Assembly (NCBI GenBank): GCA_038210375.1
Contig: JBBQWT010000014.1
Coordinates: 29,995-93,994 of the forward strand
Reading direction: 5' to 3'
Length of the DNA: 64,000 nucleotides
Source: JBBQWT01 sp038210375
GTDB taxonomy: Bacteria; Acidobacteriota; Terriglobia; Terriglobales; Acidobacteriaceae
The position numbers were made by a program, and so were the translations under genes. Positions 35,552 to 44,722 of the stretch are shown piece after piece; within the stretch, counting starts at the first letter, position 1; every line of letters starts with the position of its first letter. The notes under the pieces are model-generated. The model was given only the letters and a program-made list of their open reading frames with translations, was not told the DNA's origin and searched no databases.

Positions 35552-36439
35552 ATGTTTTCTGTGGCTCCCACCGGATTTGACGCCCGGGTTCGTCCCGTAA
35601 CCAGCAGGCAAAACGCCCTGGTGAAAGACCTGCGCGGCGCTTTTGCGCGCTGCGCCCTGACCCCCGGCGGCTGCCTCGCCATTGAAAGCCCGCGCATGAT
35701 TGAGGAGGCCATTCGCAGCGGCATTAAAATCGAAGCGGTTTTTTTTGCGGAATCGGCCGCCGCCACCAGCACCCGCCTGCTGCCGCAATTCAGCAAACAG
35801 TCGCAGTTGCTGATGCTGCCGGATGACGTTTTTGCCGGTGCGGTCAACACCGAGACTCCCCAGGGAGTCGCCGCCCTGGTGCGCCTGCCCTCTACCTCGA
35901 TGGAGGACATGTTCAGCGCGGAACTACCTTTGATCCTGGTGGCCGCCGGAATCCAGGACCCCGGCAACCTGGGCACTCTGTTGCGCTCCGCCGAGGCCTT
36001 TGGCGCTCACGGAGTGATCGTGGGCGACGCCAGCGTCAGCCATTTCAATCCCAAAGTGGTGCGGGCCGCCGCCGGGTCTCTCTTCCGCCTGCCCATCGTC
36101 CGCATCTCGCTGGCGAACGCTGTGGCCGCGCTGCGCGGACGCGGGCTGCGGCTGCTGGCCACCTCATCGCACAGCGGCGAGCCGCTTCCCCGGGCCGATC
36201 TCAAGCAAGGCGTCGCCGTATTGATCGGCAATGAGGGCGCCGGACTCTCCCGCGAGATCATGAGCTCGATGGATGGCACATTCGTCATTCCGCACTCTGT
36301 CCGCGTCGAATCTCTCAATGCCGGCATGGCCGCCTCCATCGTGTTATATGAAGCCGCCAGACAGCGCCAATCGTTTCTTTCGGCATCCCTCCCGGCGCCT
36401 GTCGTGCCATCCAAAGAGCTTGGGGGAATCAAGACGTAA
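35552..36439 (+). CDS. TrmH/SpoU-family RNA 2'-O-methyltransferase
   Basis: 295 residues. An N-terminal RNA-binding part (VTSRQNALVKDLRGAFAR) is followed by the SPOUT knot: motif 1 AAGIQDPGNLGTLLRSAEAFG, motif 2 VLIGNEGAGLS, and motif 3 HSVRVESLNAGMAASIVLYEA. The family methylates 23S rRNA or tRNA ribose; the exact nucleotide is not predictable. Thirteen bases separate it from rarA. Confidence 0.95.
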   Translation: MFSVAPTGFDARVRPVTSRQNALVKDLRGAFARCALTPGGCLAIESPRMIEEAIRSGIKIEAVFFAESAAATSTRLLPQFSKQSQLLMLPDDVFAGAVNTETPQGVAALVRLPSTSMEDMFSAELPLILVAAGIQDPGNLGTLLRSAEAFGAHGVIVGDASVSHFNPKVVRAAAGSLFRLPIVRISLANAVAALRGRGLRLLATSSHSGEPLPRADLKQGVAVLIGNEGAGLSREIMSSMDGTFVIPHSVRVESLNAGMAASIVLYEAARQRQSFLSASLPAPVVPSKELGGIKT

Positions 36440-36452
36440 CCGCGAGCCTGAC

Positions 36453-37814
36453 ATGGGCCTCTTTAATTCCGTCCCCAACCCGGCACAACAGTTTGACCGG
36501 CAATCACCGCTGGCCGAGCGCATGCGCCCGCGCACTCTCGAAGAATTCATTGGGCAGGAGCACATCCTGGCCCCAGGCAAGCCGCTGCGCCTGCAGATCG
36601 AGCGCGATGATCCCGGGTCCATCATTTTCTGGGGGCCGCCCGGGGTGGGCAAGACCACCCTGGCCAAGATCATCGCCCAGCTCACCCGCGCCGAGTTCAT
36701 CGAATTTTCCGCGGTCATGTCCGGCATCAAGGAAATCAAGCAGGTCATGGTCGATGCCGAGCGGGCCCGCCAGTACGGGACGCGCACCATCGTCTTCGTG
36801 GACGAGATCCATCGCTTCAACAAGGCGCAGCAGGACGCGTTTCTGCCTCACGTCGAGCGCGGAAACATTCGCCTCATCGGCGCCACCACCGAAAACCCTT
36901 CGTTCGAGATTATTTCCGCCCTGCTCTCGCGCTGCCGCGTGTACACCCTTAAGCCCCTGACCGCGCAGCAGATTATTGCCTTGATGCAGCGCGCCCTGGC
37001 CGATTCCGAGCGCGGCCTGGGTAAGCTGCACGTAATCGCCGGCGGCGAAACCCTGCAGCGTGTCGCCGATTATTCCAACGGCGATGCCCGTAGCGCGTAC
37101 AACATCCTGGAACTCGCCGCCCAGACCACGCGGGTTCATACCGCCGAAGCCCCGGAGGGAGATCCGGATACTGAGCCCGTTGCCATCACAACTGAGGTTC
37201 TGCGGGACGCGTTGCAAAAAAAAGTTTTACCCTACGACAAGCAGGGCGAAGAGCACTTCAACCTGATTTCCGCGCTGCACAAGTCGGTGCGCAACAGCGA
37301 CCCCGACGCCGCGTTGTACTGGCTGGGGCGCATGCTCGAATCCGGGGAAGACCCGCTGTATATCGCGCGCCGCGTGGTGCGCATGGCGGTCGAGGATATC
37401 GGCCTGGCAGCTCCTGAGGCGCTGCAGCTCTGCATGTCGGCGCGGGACGCCGTCCACTTCATCGGCATGCCCGAGGGCAATCTTGCCCTGGCCCAGGCGG
37501 TGGTCTATCTCGCCCTGGCGCCTAAATCCAACGCGCTTTACGTGGCCTATAACGCGGTTCTGGCCGATGTGGAACAAACCAGCGCCCAGCCGGTTCCACT
37601 GCATTTGCGCAACGCCCCCACCGCTCTGATGAAGAATATGGGGTACGGCGCGGGCTACCAGTACGCCCCCAATGTTGAATCCGGCGTCGCCGATATGGTT
37701 TGCCTGCCGGAAAATCTGGTGGACCGAAGTTATTACCAGCCGGCAGGGGAAGGTTACGAGAACCAGTTGCGCGCCCGGATGGAAGAAATAAACCGCCGCA
37801 AGAAGCCGCGCTGA
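36453..37814 (+). CDS. rarA: Replication-associated recombination protein A (AAA+ ATPase, MgsA)
   Basis: 453 residues from the ATG at 36453; the longer frame runs through the methyltransferase gene. Features: PLAERMRPRTLEEFIGQEHIL, Walker A WGPPGVGKTT, Walker B IVFVDEIHRFNKAQQDAFLP, sensor-1 LIGATTENPSFEI, then the tetramerisation region KKVLPYDKQGEEHFNLISALHKSVRNSDPDAALYWLGRML (shown here in parts) and PLHLRNAPT near the C-terminus. RarA acts at stalled forks with SSB. Confidence 0.95.
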   Translation: MGLFNSVPNPAQQFDRQSPLAERMRPRTLEEFIGQEHILAPGKPLRLQIERDDPGSIIFWGPPGVGKTTLAKIIAQLTRAEFIEFSAVMSGIKEIKQVMVDAERARQYGTRTIVFVDEIHRFNKAQQDAFLPHVERGNIRLIGATTENPSFEIISALLSRCRVYTLKPLTAQQIIALMQRALADSERGLGKLHVIAGGETLQRVADYSNGDARSAYNILELAAQTTRVHTAEAPEGDPDTEPVAITTEVLRDALQKKVLPYDKQGEEHFNLISALHKSVRNSDPDAALYWLGRMLESGEDPLYIARRVVRMAVEDIGLAAPEALQLCMSARDAVHFIGMPEGNLALAQAVVYLALAPKSNALYVAYNAVLADVEQTSAQPVPLHLRNAPTALMKNMGYGAGYQYAPNVESGVADMVCLPENLVDRSYYQPAGEGYENQLRARMEEINRRKKPR

Positions 37815-37909
37815 GCCCCCCGGGCACCATTACCTTGGTACCAGAGCGGCTCTAAAGGCGCCGGTATATACTTTTAATACAGTGATTTATCCCCTCAGGA
37901 CGTCATCGA

Positions 37910-38293
37910 ATGACTGAAGAAAAACAAAATAAGCCTCTGGTTCTAATCGTCGATGATGAACGCGTTATCGCCGACACCCTTGCTATCATCCTTAACAAGT
38001 CAGGTTACGACGCCACCGCGGTTTATTCCGGTACCGACGCCGTGGAAAAAGCGCGGCAGATGAAACCCGCCCTCGTGATCAGCGACGTGGTGATGGCTGA
38101 CATGAACGGCATCGACGCATCCATTGAAATTCGCAAGATTCTTCCCGAATGCAAGATACTTTTGTTTTCAGGACAAGCCGCCACCAAGGACCTTCTGGCC
38201 AAGGCGCGAGCCGATGGCCACAACTTCGAGCTGTTGATTAAACCAGTCCACCCCACTGACCTGCTGAAGAACGTAAAGAGCCACGTCGGATAA
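37910..38293 (+). CDS. Stand-alone receiver-domain response regulator
   Basis: 127 residues, only a receiver: acidic pair in VLIVDDERV, phospho-acceptor Asp59 (ALVISDVVMADMNG), Ser/Thr in LLFSGQA and Lys111 (LLIKPVHP). No output domain, so it works through another protein, as CheY-like or phosphorelay elements do. No kinase is adjacent. The AT-richer leader with TATACTTTTAATACAG suggests its own promoter. Confidence 0.93.
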   Translation: MTEEKQNKPLVLIVDDERVIADTLAIILNKSGYDATAVYSGTDAVEKARQMKPALVISDVVMADMNGIDASIEIRKILPECKILLFSGQAATKDLLAKARADGHNFELLIKPVHPTDLLKNVKSHVG

Positions 38294-38383
38294 ATTGCCG
38301 CACTCCGCTCCGATGAGTGTGACGACCAGGCAACCCGTCGCTCTCTTCAGGATCCCGAACCAGGGCCCTAAGGAACAGCTCTT

Positions 38384-38450
38384 GGCAGTCCCCCCAACGG
38401 GATGTCATTCTGACGACCCCCGGCTGGGGTAAGGAAGAATCCCTACCCTC
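38384..38450 (+). repeat. Dispersed repeat family 2, copy 3
   Basis: CCCCCCAACGGGATGTCATT followed by CTGACGACCCCCGG and AAGGAAGAATCCCTACCC, nearly identical to 27480-27540. Confidence 0.85.
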
Positions 38451-38576
38451 TGCAATTTCTCAGCTAACCCGATGGTTCATCTCCGCCGAATACTGACCAC
38501 CGTACGATGACGGTCGAGCGCGGCGCCTGATCCGTACCGGAGGACCGAAAATGACCCCGCGGAAATATTAATCGAA

Positions 38577-38640
38577 CTGTAGGAGGTCCTCCCTACCCGA
38601 ATATAGCCGGGGGTCGTCAGGACGACACGGTTGAGGGGGC
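38577..38640 (-). repeat. Dispersed repeat family 2, copy 4 (inverted, diverged)
   Basis: AGCCGGGGGTCGTCAGGACG followed by ACACGGTTGAGGGGG is the reverse complement of the neighbouring copy with a few substitutions. Confidence 0.75.
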
Positions 38641-38749
38641 TTGAACTCTAGCGGCGGTGTGCTGGGCAAGGCCGCATGGTCGATGAAGTGGAATCCCAGT
38701 GCGTAGAGCGTCCGCATCAGGTGCGGGCGCCCCACCTATACAGATGCAC

Positions 38750-39154
38750 TTACAGCCCGCGCGCCCGGTGTTCCTTGAGAATGCAGAGATCCATCACCAC
38801 CATGATGCCGGCCTTGCGCGCTTCCGCCGCGGCTTCCTCGTGGATCACGCCTTCCTGCATCCAGATCGCGGGCACCTTCAAGCGAATCGCTTCCCGCACC
38901 ACCTCCGGAACCTCGTCGGAACGCCGGAACACGTTCACGATGTCGATGGGCCCGGGGACGTCAGACAGCGTCGCATAAGCCTTCTCACCCAACGCGCCCT
39001 TGATGGAGGGATTCACCGGAATGATGTGGTACCCGTGGCTCTGCATGTAGGCGGATACCCCGTAGCTGGGCCGCAAAGGGCTCGACGATAGACCCACCAC
39101 CGCAATATTTCTGGCGCTCTTCAGCAGTTTCGCGACTTCGTCTTCAGTGCTCAC
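38750..39154 (-). CDS. CoA-binding-domain protein (YccU-like)
   Basis: 134 residues if started at the GTG at 39154, which has GGGGAG seven bases upstream; the GTG at 39160 is an alternative. Rossmann-type CoA-binding domain: ARNIAVVGLSSSPLRPSYGVSAYM, GYHIIPVNPSIKGALG, DIVNVFRRSDEVPEVV, and the catalytic-like region AIWMQEGVIHEEAAAEARKAG. Binds CoA or a derivative; cellular role unknown. Confidence 0.92.
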   Translation of the reverse strand: MSTEDEVAKLLKSARNIAVVGLSSSPLRPSYGVSAYMQSHGYHIIPVNPSIKGALGEKAYATLSDVPGPIDIVNVFRRSDEVPEVVREAIRLKVPAIWMQEGVIHEEAAAEARKAGIMVVMDLCILKEHRARGL

Positions 39155-39180
39155 GCACACTCCCCGATGACTACAAGGTT

Positions 39181-40962
39181 TTATCGCAGCCCTACCGGAA
39201 TTCCCAAGGTGCCGATGAACCCCGTGCGATTATCGCGGACGGCCAGACGCAACTGGTAATCACCCTTCGCCAGCGCCAGGTCCATGGGCATGAGCAGCCC
39301 AATTTTCTGCACCTGCTCGAATTGCGCGCCTTCGAGGGTCGCATCCACTACCTTGCCGTCGCTTTTGGCCAGTCTTCCGTCCGGCGTGAATGCGGATACG
39401 TAGAAATTCAAGCTGATGTGTTTCTTGCCACCTTCCACATCTTCCGCGGAAATTGATTTGGGGTCGACCAGGAACTGTACCCGGGTGCTGGCTCCGACTT
39501 CGCCCGCCTTGGCGTCAAACACCACCATGGTCGCTTCGGCGCCGGTGAAATGCAGCGCGCTGTTGACCGCCGCATCCTGCTCGCTGGTCTTGGTCTTGCC
39601 GGGGTCGATGGCAAAGTAGCCGGCGCGGTAGCGAAGCTGCACGCCCGGGCGCGAAACCTTGAGCTTCACCCGGTGATAGCCTCCATCCCACTTCTTGTTC
39701 TGCGGATGGTAGCCGATGCTGTATGACGCGGTGCCTTCCTGGCTGGCGATTGCCACCGCGTTATCGATGTCGTTGCGGTTGATGAACGCGCGGCCACCGG
39801 TCTGCCGCGCCAGGTCGCCCATATTTTGTTGAGATGAAATCAGCGATTCCCCGCTGCGTACCACCGACCTGCCGTACTCCTGCCCGACGGTGAGCAGTCC
39901 CGATGAATTGAGCCCGGTCTTGCTGGCGTCCACCAGCGTAGACCCCACCAGCCCGCGCGCATCGATGGGATAGATCGCGGTTTGCGCATCCGATAACAGC
40001 GCCGATACCCGCCGGATCTGCTCGGTGTAATTGGCCATCAGGGTCGTGCCCAGGGAATCGACATTGGCCTGGTTGGGAGTGGGTGGAGGAGCGGTGGGGT
40101 CGCCCACGCGATCGCTCAACGAGCTTTGCTCAGGATCTTCGGGGACCAGGGTGAAAGGGAAGCCCGAGGAAACCCATAGCAGGTTCTTGCGTCCGGGATG
40201 CCCGCCGGTGGCGCGCGCGATTTGCCGCAGCGCCTCCAGCGTGTCTTCGATGCGGGCTTGCAACGCGGTGGCCGACTGTTCGGTCTCGAACGCCTGCAGG
40301 CTGGCTACGGTACTGGCGTTGATGGAGGAGAGCACAGATGTGGTGCCGCGAGAAGTCTGCGAAGTCGCCATGGCCGGGGACCCCTGCACTCCATTGGGCG
40401 TGGATTTAACATTGGCCGCGAGGCTCACCGGATTGAATTTCTCGATGGCCGAGCGCAGCGTGGCGGGGTCTGAAGTGAAATCCTGCAGCTTGATGAGATG
40501 GTTGGTCAGCCCAAACACCGCCATTCTTTGCCCGGGCTTCATTTGGGTGTTGACGTACTCCAGCATCTTGCCGCGGGCATAGGCCTGGTTTTGCACCGTG
40601 GTGTTCAAACTATCGAGCAGCAGAATATTGAGAGGGCCGGGCGGCATGGTATACGCGGGCCGGTTGCTGTACACGCCTGCAGGCAGGGCCGGCATGGCGA
40701 CCGCTCCGCTGGTCGCGGACTCAAAGGAGAAACTGGAAATCTTCTGCTTCTTGCCGCCGTCTTCCACCACGAAATCATCGGCCTTCAAATCGGAGACGGC
40801 CTTGCCCGAGCCATCCACCGCCACCACATCGAGCAACACCAGGCGGGTGCTGATCCTGATTGCGGGCATGGGAACATCTTCCAGCGCGGGCGCCTGCGCC
40901 AACACCGCCAGGCCACCGAAGAGTATTGGCAGAGTCAAGAACCAGAAATGTCGAGCTCTCAT
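39181..40962 (-). CDS. Secreted VWA-domain protein, acidobacterial VWFA-related type
   Basis: 593 residues, signal peptide ending VLAQAPA, GAGGGG ribosome binding site. An N-terminal segment (RISTRLVLLDVVAVDGSGKAVSDLKADDFVV) precedes the VWA fold near 110-370 (LNILLLDSLNTTVQNQAYARGKMLEYV ... KNLLWVSSGFPFTL ... TAIYPIDARGLVG). The MIDAS is incomplete (DSLNT rather than DxSxS). This architecture is characteristic of Acidobacteriota. Role unknown, probably protein-protein interaction in the envelope. Confidence 0.9.
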   Translation of the reverse strand: MRARHFWFLTLPILFGGLAVLAQAPALEDVPMPAIRISTRLVLLDVVAVDGSGKAVSDLKADDFVVEDGGKKQKISSFSFESATSGAVAMPALPAGVYSNRPAYTMPPGPLNILLLDSLNTTVQNQAYARGKMLEYVNTQMKPGQRMAVFGLTNHLIKLQDFTSDPATLRSAIEKFNPVSLAANVKSTPNGVQGSPAMATSQTSRGTTSVLSSINASTVASLQAFETEQSATALQARIEDTLEALRQIARATGGHPGRKNLLWVSSGFPFTLVPEDPEQSSLSDRVGDPTAPPPTPNQANVDSLGTTLMANYTEQIRRVSALLSDAQTAIYPIDARGLVGSTLVDASKTGLNSSGLLTVGQEYGRSVVRSGESLISSQQNMGDLARQTGGRAFINRNDIDNAVAIASQEGTASYSIGYHPQNKKWDGGYHRVKLKVSRPGVQLRYRAGYFAIDPGKTKTSEQDAAVNSALHFTGAEATMVVFDAKAGEVGASTRVQFLVDPKSISAEDVEGGKKHISLNFYVSAFTPDGRLAKSDGKVVDATLEGAQFEQVQKIGLLMPMDLALAKGDYQLRLAVRDNRTGFIGTLGIPVGLR

Positions 40963-41022
40963 TCTATTTGCCCCTCGACGAACTAGAGTAGTTGCATAAG
41001 AAATCTTGTTAGCCAGAAGAAC

Positions 41023-41562
41023 TCATGCATCCTGCTCATGGTCTTCCGCGGTAGTTGAGTTGGCGAGTCCCACCGCGTGAATTTCCCCGATCAGAGCGTG
41101 CGCCTTGCAAAACAGTGGGTACATGGGATGGCGGCCATGTTCGAGGTCGTCCAGCTTCGCTTCCACCGAAAGCACGCCCTCCGGGGCGACCAGATAAAAC
41201 CGGGTGCTACCGCGTAAAGGCAGGGGAAACGTCGTGTTCAGAGTGCAGAACTTCAGGAAGTCGGGGGCGGTTTGCAGAAGATCGCGGGCCGCTTGCCGCG
41301 GGCCGCTGTGAACTCCCAGGCCGACCACTGCGGCTCCGTTGCTGTAGTAAAGGCCCAGAGGGCCTTCGAGAGTCACCACCAAGGTGACCACTTCCTGGGA
41401 GTAGCCGGTCTCCATTAAAACCGCGGACACCGGGAGACCGTCCCCCACAGTCCAACTGGTCCTGAGCAGCATGCCGCGCAGGCCCATGTAGCCGTCGTCG
41501 GGCGAATAGCGCGCCGCACCGCCCGAAAAAAAGCCTGTCAATTGGGATAACAGATCGCTCAT
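41023..41562 (-). CDS. Hypothetical protein, 179 residues
   Basis: I do not recognise this family. No signal peptide. The composition is ordinary, with alternating beta strands (VVTLVVTLEGPLGLYYSNGAAVVGLGVHS) and a later helix (PRQAARDLLQTAPDFLKF). The N-terminal LTGFFSGGAARY is amphipathic. It lies upstream of the VWA gene on the same strand with a 60-base gap. Confidence 0.7.
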   Translation of the reverse strand: MSDLLSQLTGFFSGGAARYSPDDGYMGLRGMLLRTSWTVGDGLPVSAVLMETGYSQEVVTLVVTLEGPLGLYYSNGAAVVGLGVHSGPRQAARDLLQTAPDFLKFCTLNTTFPLPLRGSTRFYLVAPEGVLSVEAKLDDLEHGRHPMYPLFCKAHALIGEIHAVGLANSTTAEDHEQDA

Positions 41563-41646
41563 TCATCAGCCCCGGCAAATTAGTCTATAACTAGAAACCA
41601 GGTTTGGAGTTTTTACTTTAACCGCTCTCAGTCTTGCGGGGTCAGG

Positions 41647-42258
41647 TCAATTCGAAGATCGGTCTGCCGCAGTCCTGGCGATCTGCTTCAGCACCTGGTC
41701 GGCGGCCAGCTCTCCCGCGGAAAAGCGCGCCTGCAAATCAGGCGACCGCTCTTCGGACACCTTGAATTCGTTCTGATAAGAGGATGCCCGGCTGGTGAGC
41801 GCCTCCAGGCGATAGCGCACCGCCAGTTGCCACCCTGAATTGCGGTCCTGCCCGTCGCGAGTTTCGCTCAGTGGATGTAGATTTCCGGCCCTGATTACCG
41901 TCGCTTGTTCTTCCTGCAGGGTCAGCGCCAGCAGGTAATCGCAGCCTTTATTACGCGCCTCGGTTTGCATCTCCTCCGCGCTCCCGCTGGAAATGGCCAC
42001 CGCACGCACCTCGCGCTTGCGGGCCAGCCGCTTCACCATCCGGCGGGTGATGTCTTCAATTGAAAGCTGAAGACGATCCTGGCTGGCGCTGACATGGACG
42101 CCCACCACTATGGGCCCGCGTTCTTCATTCCGCCGGGCCTTTTCCGTGGAAGTCTGCAACCCTCTGGGCGAAGAATCATCACGGTGCGGCGCCGCCGACA
42201 GAGAAACCGTAGAACCCAAAAAAGAACATAAAATCGCGATAAATATAAATGCACGCAT
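41647..42258 (-). CDS. Exported hypothetical protein
   Basis: 203 residues from the ATG at 42258, with GAGGTG upstream; the longer frame is shadow of the NUDIX gene. Signal peptide 1-22 (IFIAILCSFLGSTVSLSAA). The segment KREVRAVAISSGSAEEMQTEARNKGCDYLLALTLQEE (given in part) resembles the periplasmic fold used to assemble or sense sums of small effects (a CsgG/TolB-N-like pattern), but this is only an impression. Overlap-free, divergent from the NUDIX gene. Confidence 0.75.
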   Translation of the reverse strand: MRAFIFIAILCSFLGSTVSLSAAPHRDDSSPRGLQTSTEKARRNEERGPIVVGVHVSASQDRLQLSIEDITRRMVKRLARKREVRAVAISSGSAEEMQTEARNKGCDYLLALTLQEEQATVIRAGNLHPLSETRDGQDRNSGWQLAVRYRLEALTSRASSYQNEFKVSEERSPDLQARFSAGELAADQVLKQIARTAADRSSN

Positions 42259-42321
42259 AAGCACACCTCGAATGCCTATTATCCCCCATGCCAAGCGCCG
42301 AAACCCGTTAAAGTATGAACC

Positions 42322-42756
42322 ATGCTCGAATTCGGAAAACCCCTCGGCGGAGTCGCCTACCCCGACCGTCCCGGCGCTTACGCGATCATTGAGAACCCGG
42401 CCCTCGCCATCGCCCTGGTCAAAACCAGCAGGGGATGCTTCCTGCCCGGCGGCGGCGTCGAGCCCGGCGAAGATCTCAAGACCGCGCTGCATCGCGAAGT
42501 CCTCGAAGAAACCGGATTCGCCATCACGATCGGCGACGAATTCGCCACCGCTTCGCAGTACCTTTTCGCAAAATCCGATGGCCGGTACTTCCGCAAGATC
42601 GGACACTTTTTTCTGGCCGAACTTGCCGGGAAAATTTCCCCGCCCACCGAGACCGATCATGACCTGATCTGGTGTTCGCCTGACGATAGCATTCGCCAGC
42701 TCACGCACGAATTCCAGAAATGGGCGATCCGCGAGGCCCTGAACAGCGCGCGGTAG
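42322..42756 (+). CDS. NUDIX hydrolase
   Basis: 144 residues. The Nudix box is complete: GGGVEPGEDLKTALHREVLEETGF (positions about 45-68), with the REVLEETG catalytic metal-binding helix. The N-terminal AYAIIENPALAIALVKT is the usual first strand. It hydrolyses a nucleoside diphosphate linked to another moiety; the substrate cannot be told. Followed by the DUF885 gene after 23 bases. Confidence 0.94.
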   Translation: MLEFGKPLGGVAYPDRPGAYAIIENPALAIALVKTSRGCFLPGGGVEPGEDLKTALHREVLEETGFAITIGDEFATASQYLFAKSDGRYFRKIGHFFLAELAGKISPPTETDHDLIWCSPDDSIRQLTHEFQKWAIREALNSAR

Positions 42757-42779
42757 ATCTCTCTGTTAGGATTTTTTTC

Positions 42780-44651
42780 ATGATCAAGCAATTCTTGCTG
42801 GCCACCCTGTGCCTTCTGATCCAATGCAGCCTTCACGCCCAGGCCGCTCCCGCTCTGCTCGCCACCCGGTTAACCGCGCAAAACGCCCTGTTTGAGGAGC
42901 AGTACCAATCGGAGCTGCGCGCTGCGCCCGAACGCGCCACCGCCTATGGCGACTACCGCTATAACGACCAGCTTTCGCGGCGCTCCCTCGCTGAGATCGC
43001 TCGCCGCGATCTCGCCGACCGCGATTATCTCCAGCGGCTTCAGGCCATCGATCCCACCAGTTTTCCCGCCCAGGACCAGCTCTCCCACGACCTCATGCTG
43101 CGCGTTCTGCGGCAGCGCATTGATGACTACGACTTGCAGGATTTTGAAATGCCGCTGAGCCAGATCTCCGGCGTGCACTTAGGTCTCGCCGACCTGCCGC
43201 TCAGCGTGCCTCTCGATTCGGTAAAGCATTACGAGGATTACATCGCGCGGCTCCGCCAGGTGACCCGGGTTTTCGCCGAGACCACCGAGGTGCTGCGCAA
43301 AGGCATGACAGACGGCCTGATGCCGCCGCGCTTCCTTCTGGAAAAAGTCCCCGCGCAATGCGCCGGCGTCATCGCTGCCAACCCTTTTCTGATTCCCACC
43401 TCTAAGTATCCCGCATCAATTTCCGCGGAAGATCAGAAGCGCCTCACCGCCGCCATAAAGGCCGCTGTCGATACCAGCGTCTTTCCCGCCTATCGCGCGT
43501 TCTCGACGTTCGTCCAGCAGGAATACGCTCCCCACGGACGCACGGTGCTCGCGGTTACCTCGCTGCCCGACGGCGAGCGCCGCTACCAGAACGCCATCCG
43601 CGGACGCACCACCACCAGTTACACCGCTGACCAGATCCATCAGATTGGTCTGCACGAAATCGAACGCATCACCGCCGAAATGACCGTGGTCGCGCATAAA
43701 GCCGGCTTCGCTACCCTGGCCGCCTTTCGTCAATCGCTGAAGACCAATCCTAAATACGTTCCCACATCGCCCGAACAGATCCTCGAAACGTTTCGCCATT
43801 ACATCGATCAAATGCAGCCCAAGCTGCCCGAGCTATTTACCCTGCTGCCCAAAAGCCCGGTCACCGTGGAGGCCATTCCGCCATACCAGTCGGCGGCGGC
43901 AACCCACTATGTGACCGGCACTCCCGATGGCAAGCGCCCCGGGCGAGTGGTGGTGGCCACCAGCAATTTCAAGGACCGCAGCCTCATCGACGATGAGGCC
44001 ATTGCCTATCACGAAGGTGTCCCCGGCCACCACATGCAGCTCTCGGTGCAGCAGCAGCTCACCGGACTGCCAAAATATCGCCTACACTCGCTGGGTTTCA
44101 ACGCCTACGTCGAAGGCTGGGCGCTCTACGCAGAGCAACTCGGCAAGGACGTAGGTTTCTACCAGGACCCAGCCAGCGATTACGGACGCCTTTCCAGCGA
44201 GCTCTTCCGGGCCGTGCGCCTAGTGGTCGATACCGGTATTCATTCCAAAGGCTGGAGCCGCGACCAGGTAGTGGATTTCATGCGCAACAGCCAGAGCGTG
44301 GACGAGACCACCATCCAGTCCGAAACCGACCGCTACATCGCCTGGCCCGCCCAGGCGCTCTCCTATAAGCTGGGCCAACTGAAATTCCTCGAATTGCGCG
44401 CGCGCGCCCGCCAGGAACTGGGAGCGAAGTTCGATCTGCGCGCCTTCCACGACGAAATGCTCGACGGAGGCACGCTGCCGCTCGACCTGCTTGACCAGCG
44501 CACCAACCAGTGGATTCAGCAGCAAAAAGCCCGGGCGGCCGGGGGAATTACGCAATCGTTTTCTAGGGGATTCGAAATCCATGGCACCGCGCAGAAGCTT
44601 TCCGGAGGTGATACGAGCCTTGCGGAAGAAAGAGAGCCAAGGTTTGATTGA
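42780..44651 (+). CDS. Secreted DUF885 protein (probable metallopeptidase)
   Basis: 623 residues from the ATG at 42780, signal peptide ending SLHAQAAP. Family features: an N-terminal helical part with RYNDQLSRRSLAEIARRDLADRDYLQRL (in part), DLPLSVPLDSVKHYEDYIARL, and the gluzincin site EAIAYHEGVPGHHMQLS (HExxH variant HEGVPGHH), then YVEGWALYAEQLGKDVGFY with a further metal Glu. Probably an extracytoplasmic carboxypeptidase-like metallopeptidase. The last 40 residues after QQQKARAAG look like an appended, less conserved tail. Confidence 0.9.
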   Translation: MIKQFLLATLCLLIQCSLHAQAAPALLATRLTAQNALFEEQYQSELRAAPERATAYGDYRYNDQLSRRSLAEIARRDLADRDYLQRLQAIDPTSFPAQDQLSHDLMLRVLRQRIDDYDLQDFEMPLSQISGVHLGLADLPLSVPLDSVKHYEDYIARLRQVTRVFAETTEVLRKGMTDGLMPPRFLLEKVPAQCAGVIAANPFLIPTSKYPASISAEDQKRLTAAIKAAVDTSVFPAYRAFSTFVQQEYAPHGRTVLAVTSLPDGERRYQNAIRGRTTTSYTADQIHQIGLHEIERITAEMTVVAHKAGFATLAAFRQSLKTNPKYVPTSPEQILETFRHYIDQMQPKLPELFTLLPKSPVTVEAIPPYQSAAATHYVTGTPDGKRPGRVVVATSNFKDRSLIDDEAIAYHEGVPGHHMQLSVQQQLTGLPKYRLHSLGFNAYVEGWALYAEQLGKDVGFYQDPASDYGRLSSELFRAVRLVVDTGIHSKGWSRDQVVDFMRNSQSVDETTIQSETDRYIAWPAQALSYKLGQLKFLELRARARQELGAKFDLRAFHDEMLDGGTLPLDLLDQRTNQWIQQQKARAAGGITQSFSRGFEIHGTAQKLSGGDTSLAEEREPRFD

Positions 44652-44722
44652 TTTGGCGGGGGCTGAAGGCCTTGAGGCTGAACATCCGACAGGGGAAGTC
44701 GGAGTGAAGGAGAAAAACAGGT

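Larger units (their letters stand above)
38294..38749. other. Gene-free interval bounded by inverted copies of repeat family 2
   Basis: No gene is supported. Copies of repeat family 2 lie at 38384-38450 and, inverted, at 38577-38640. The 125 bases between them have no notable frame. Confidence 0.65.
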
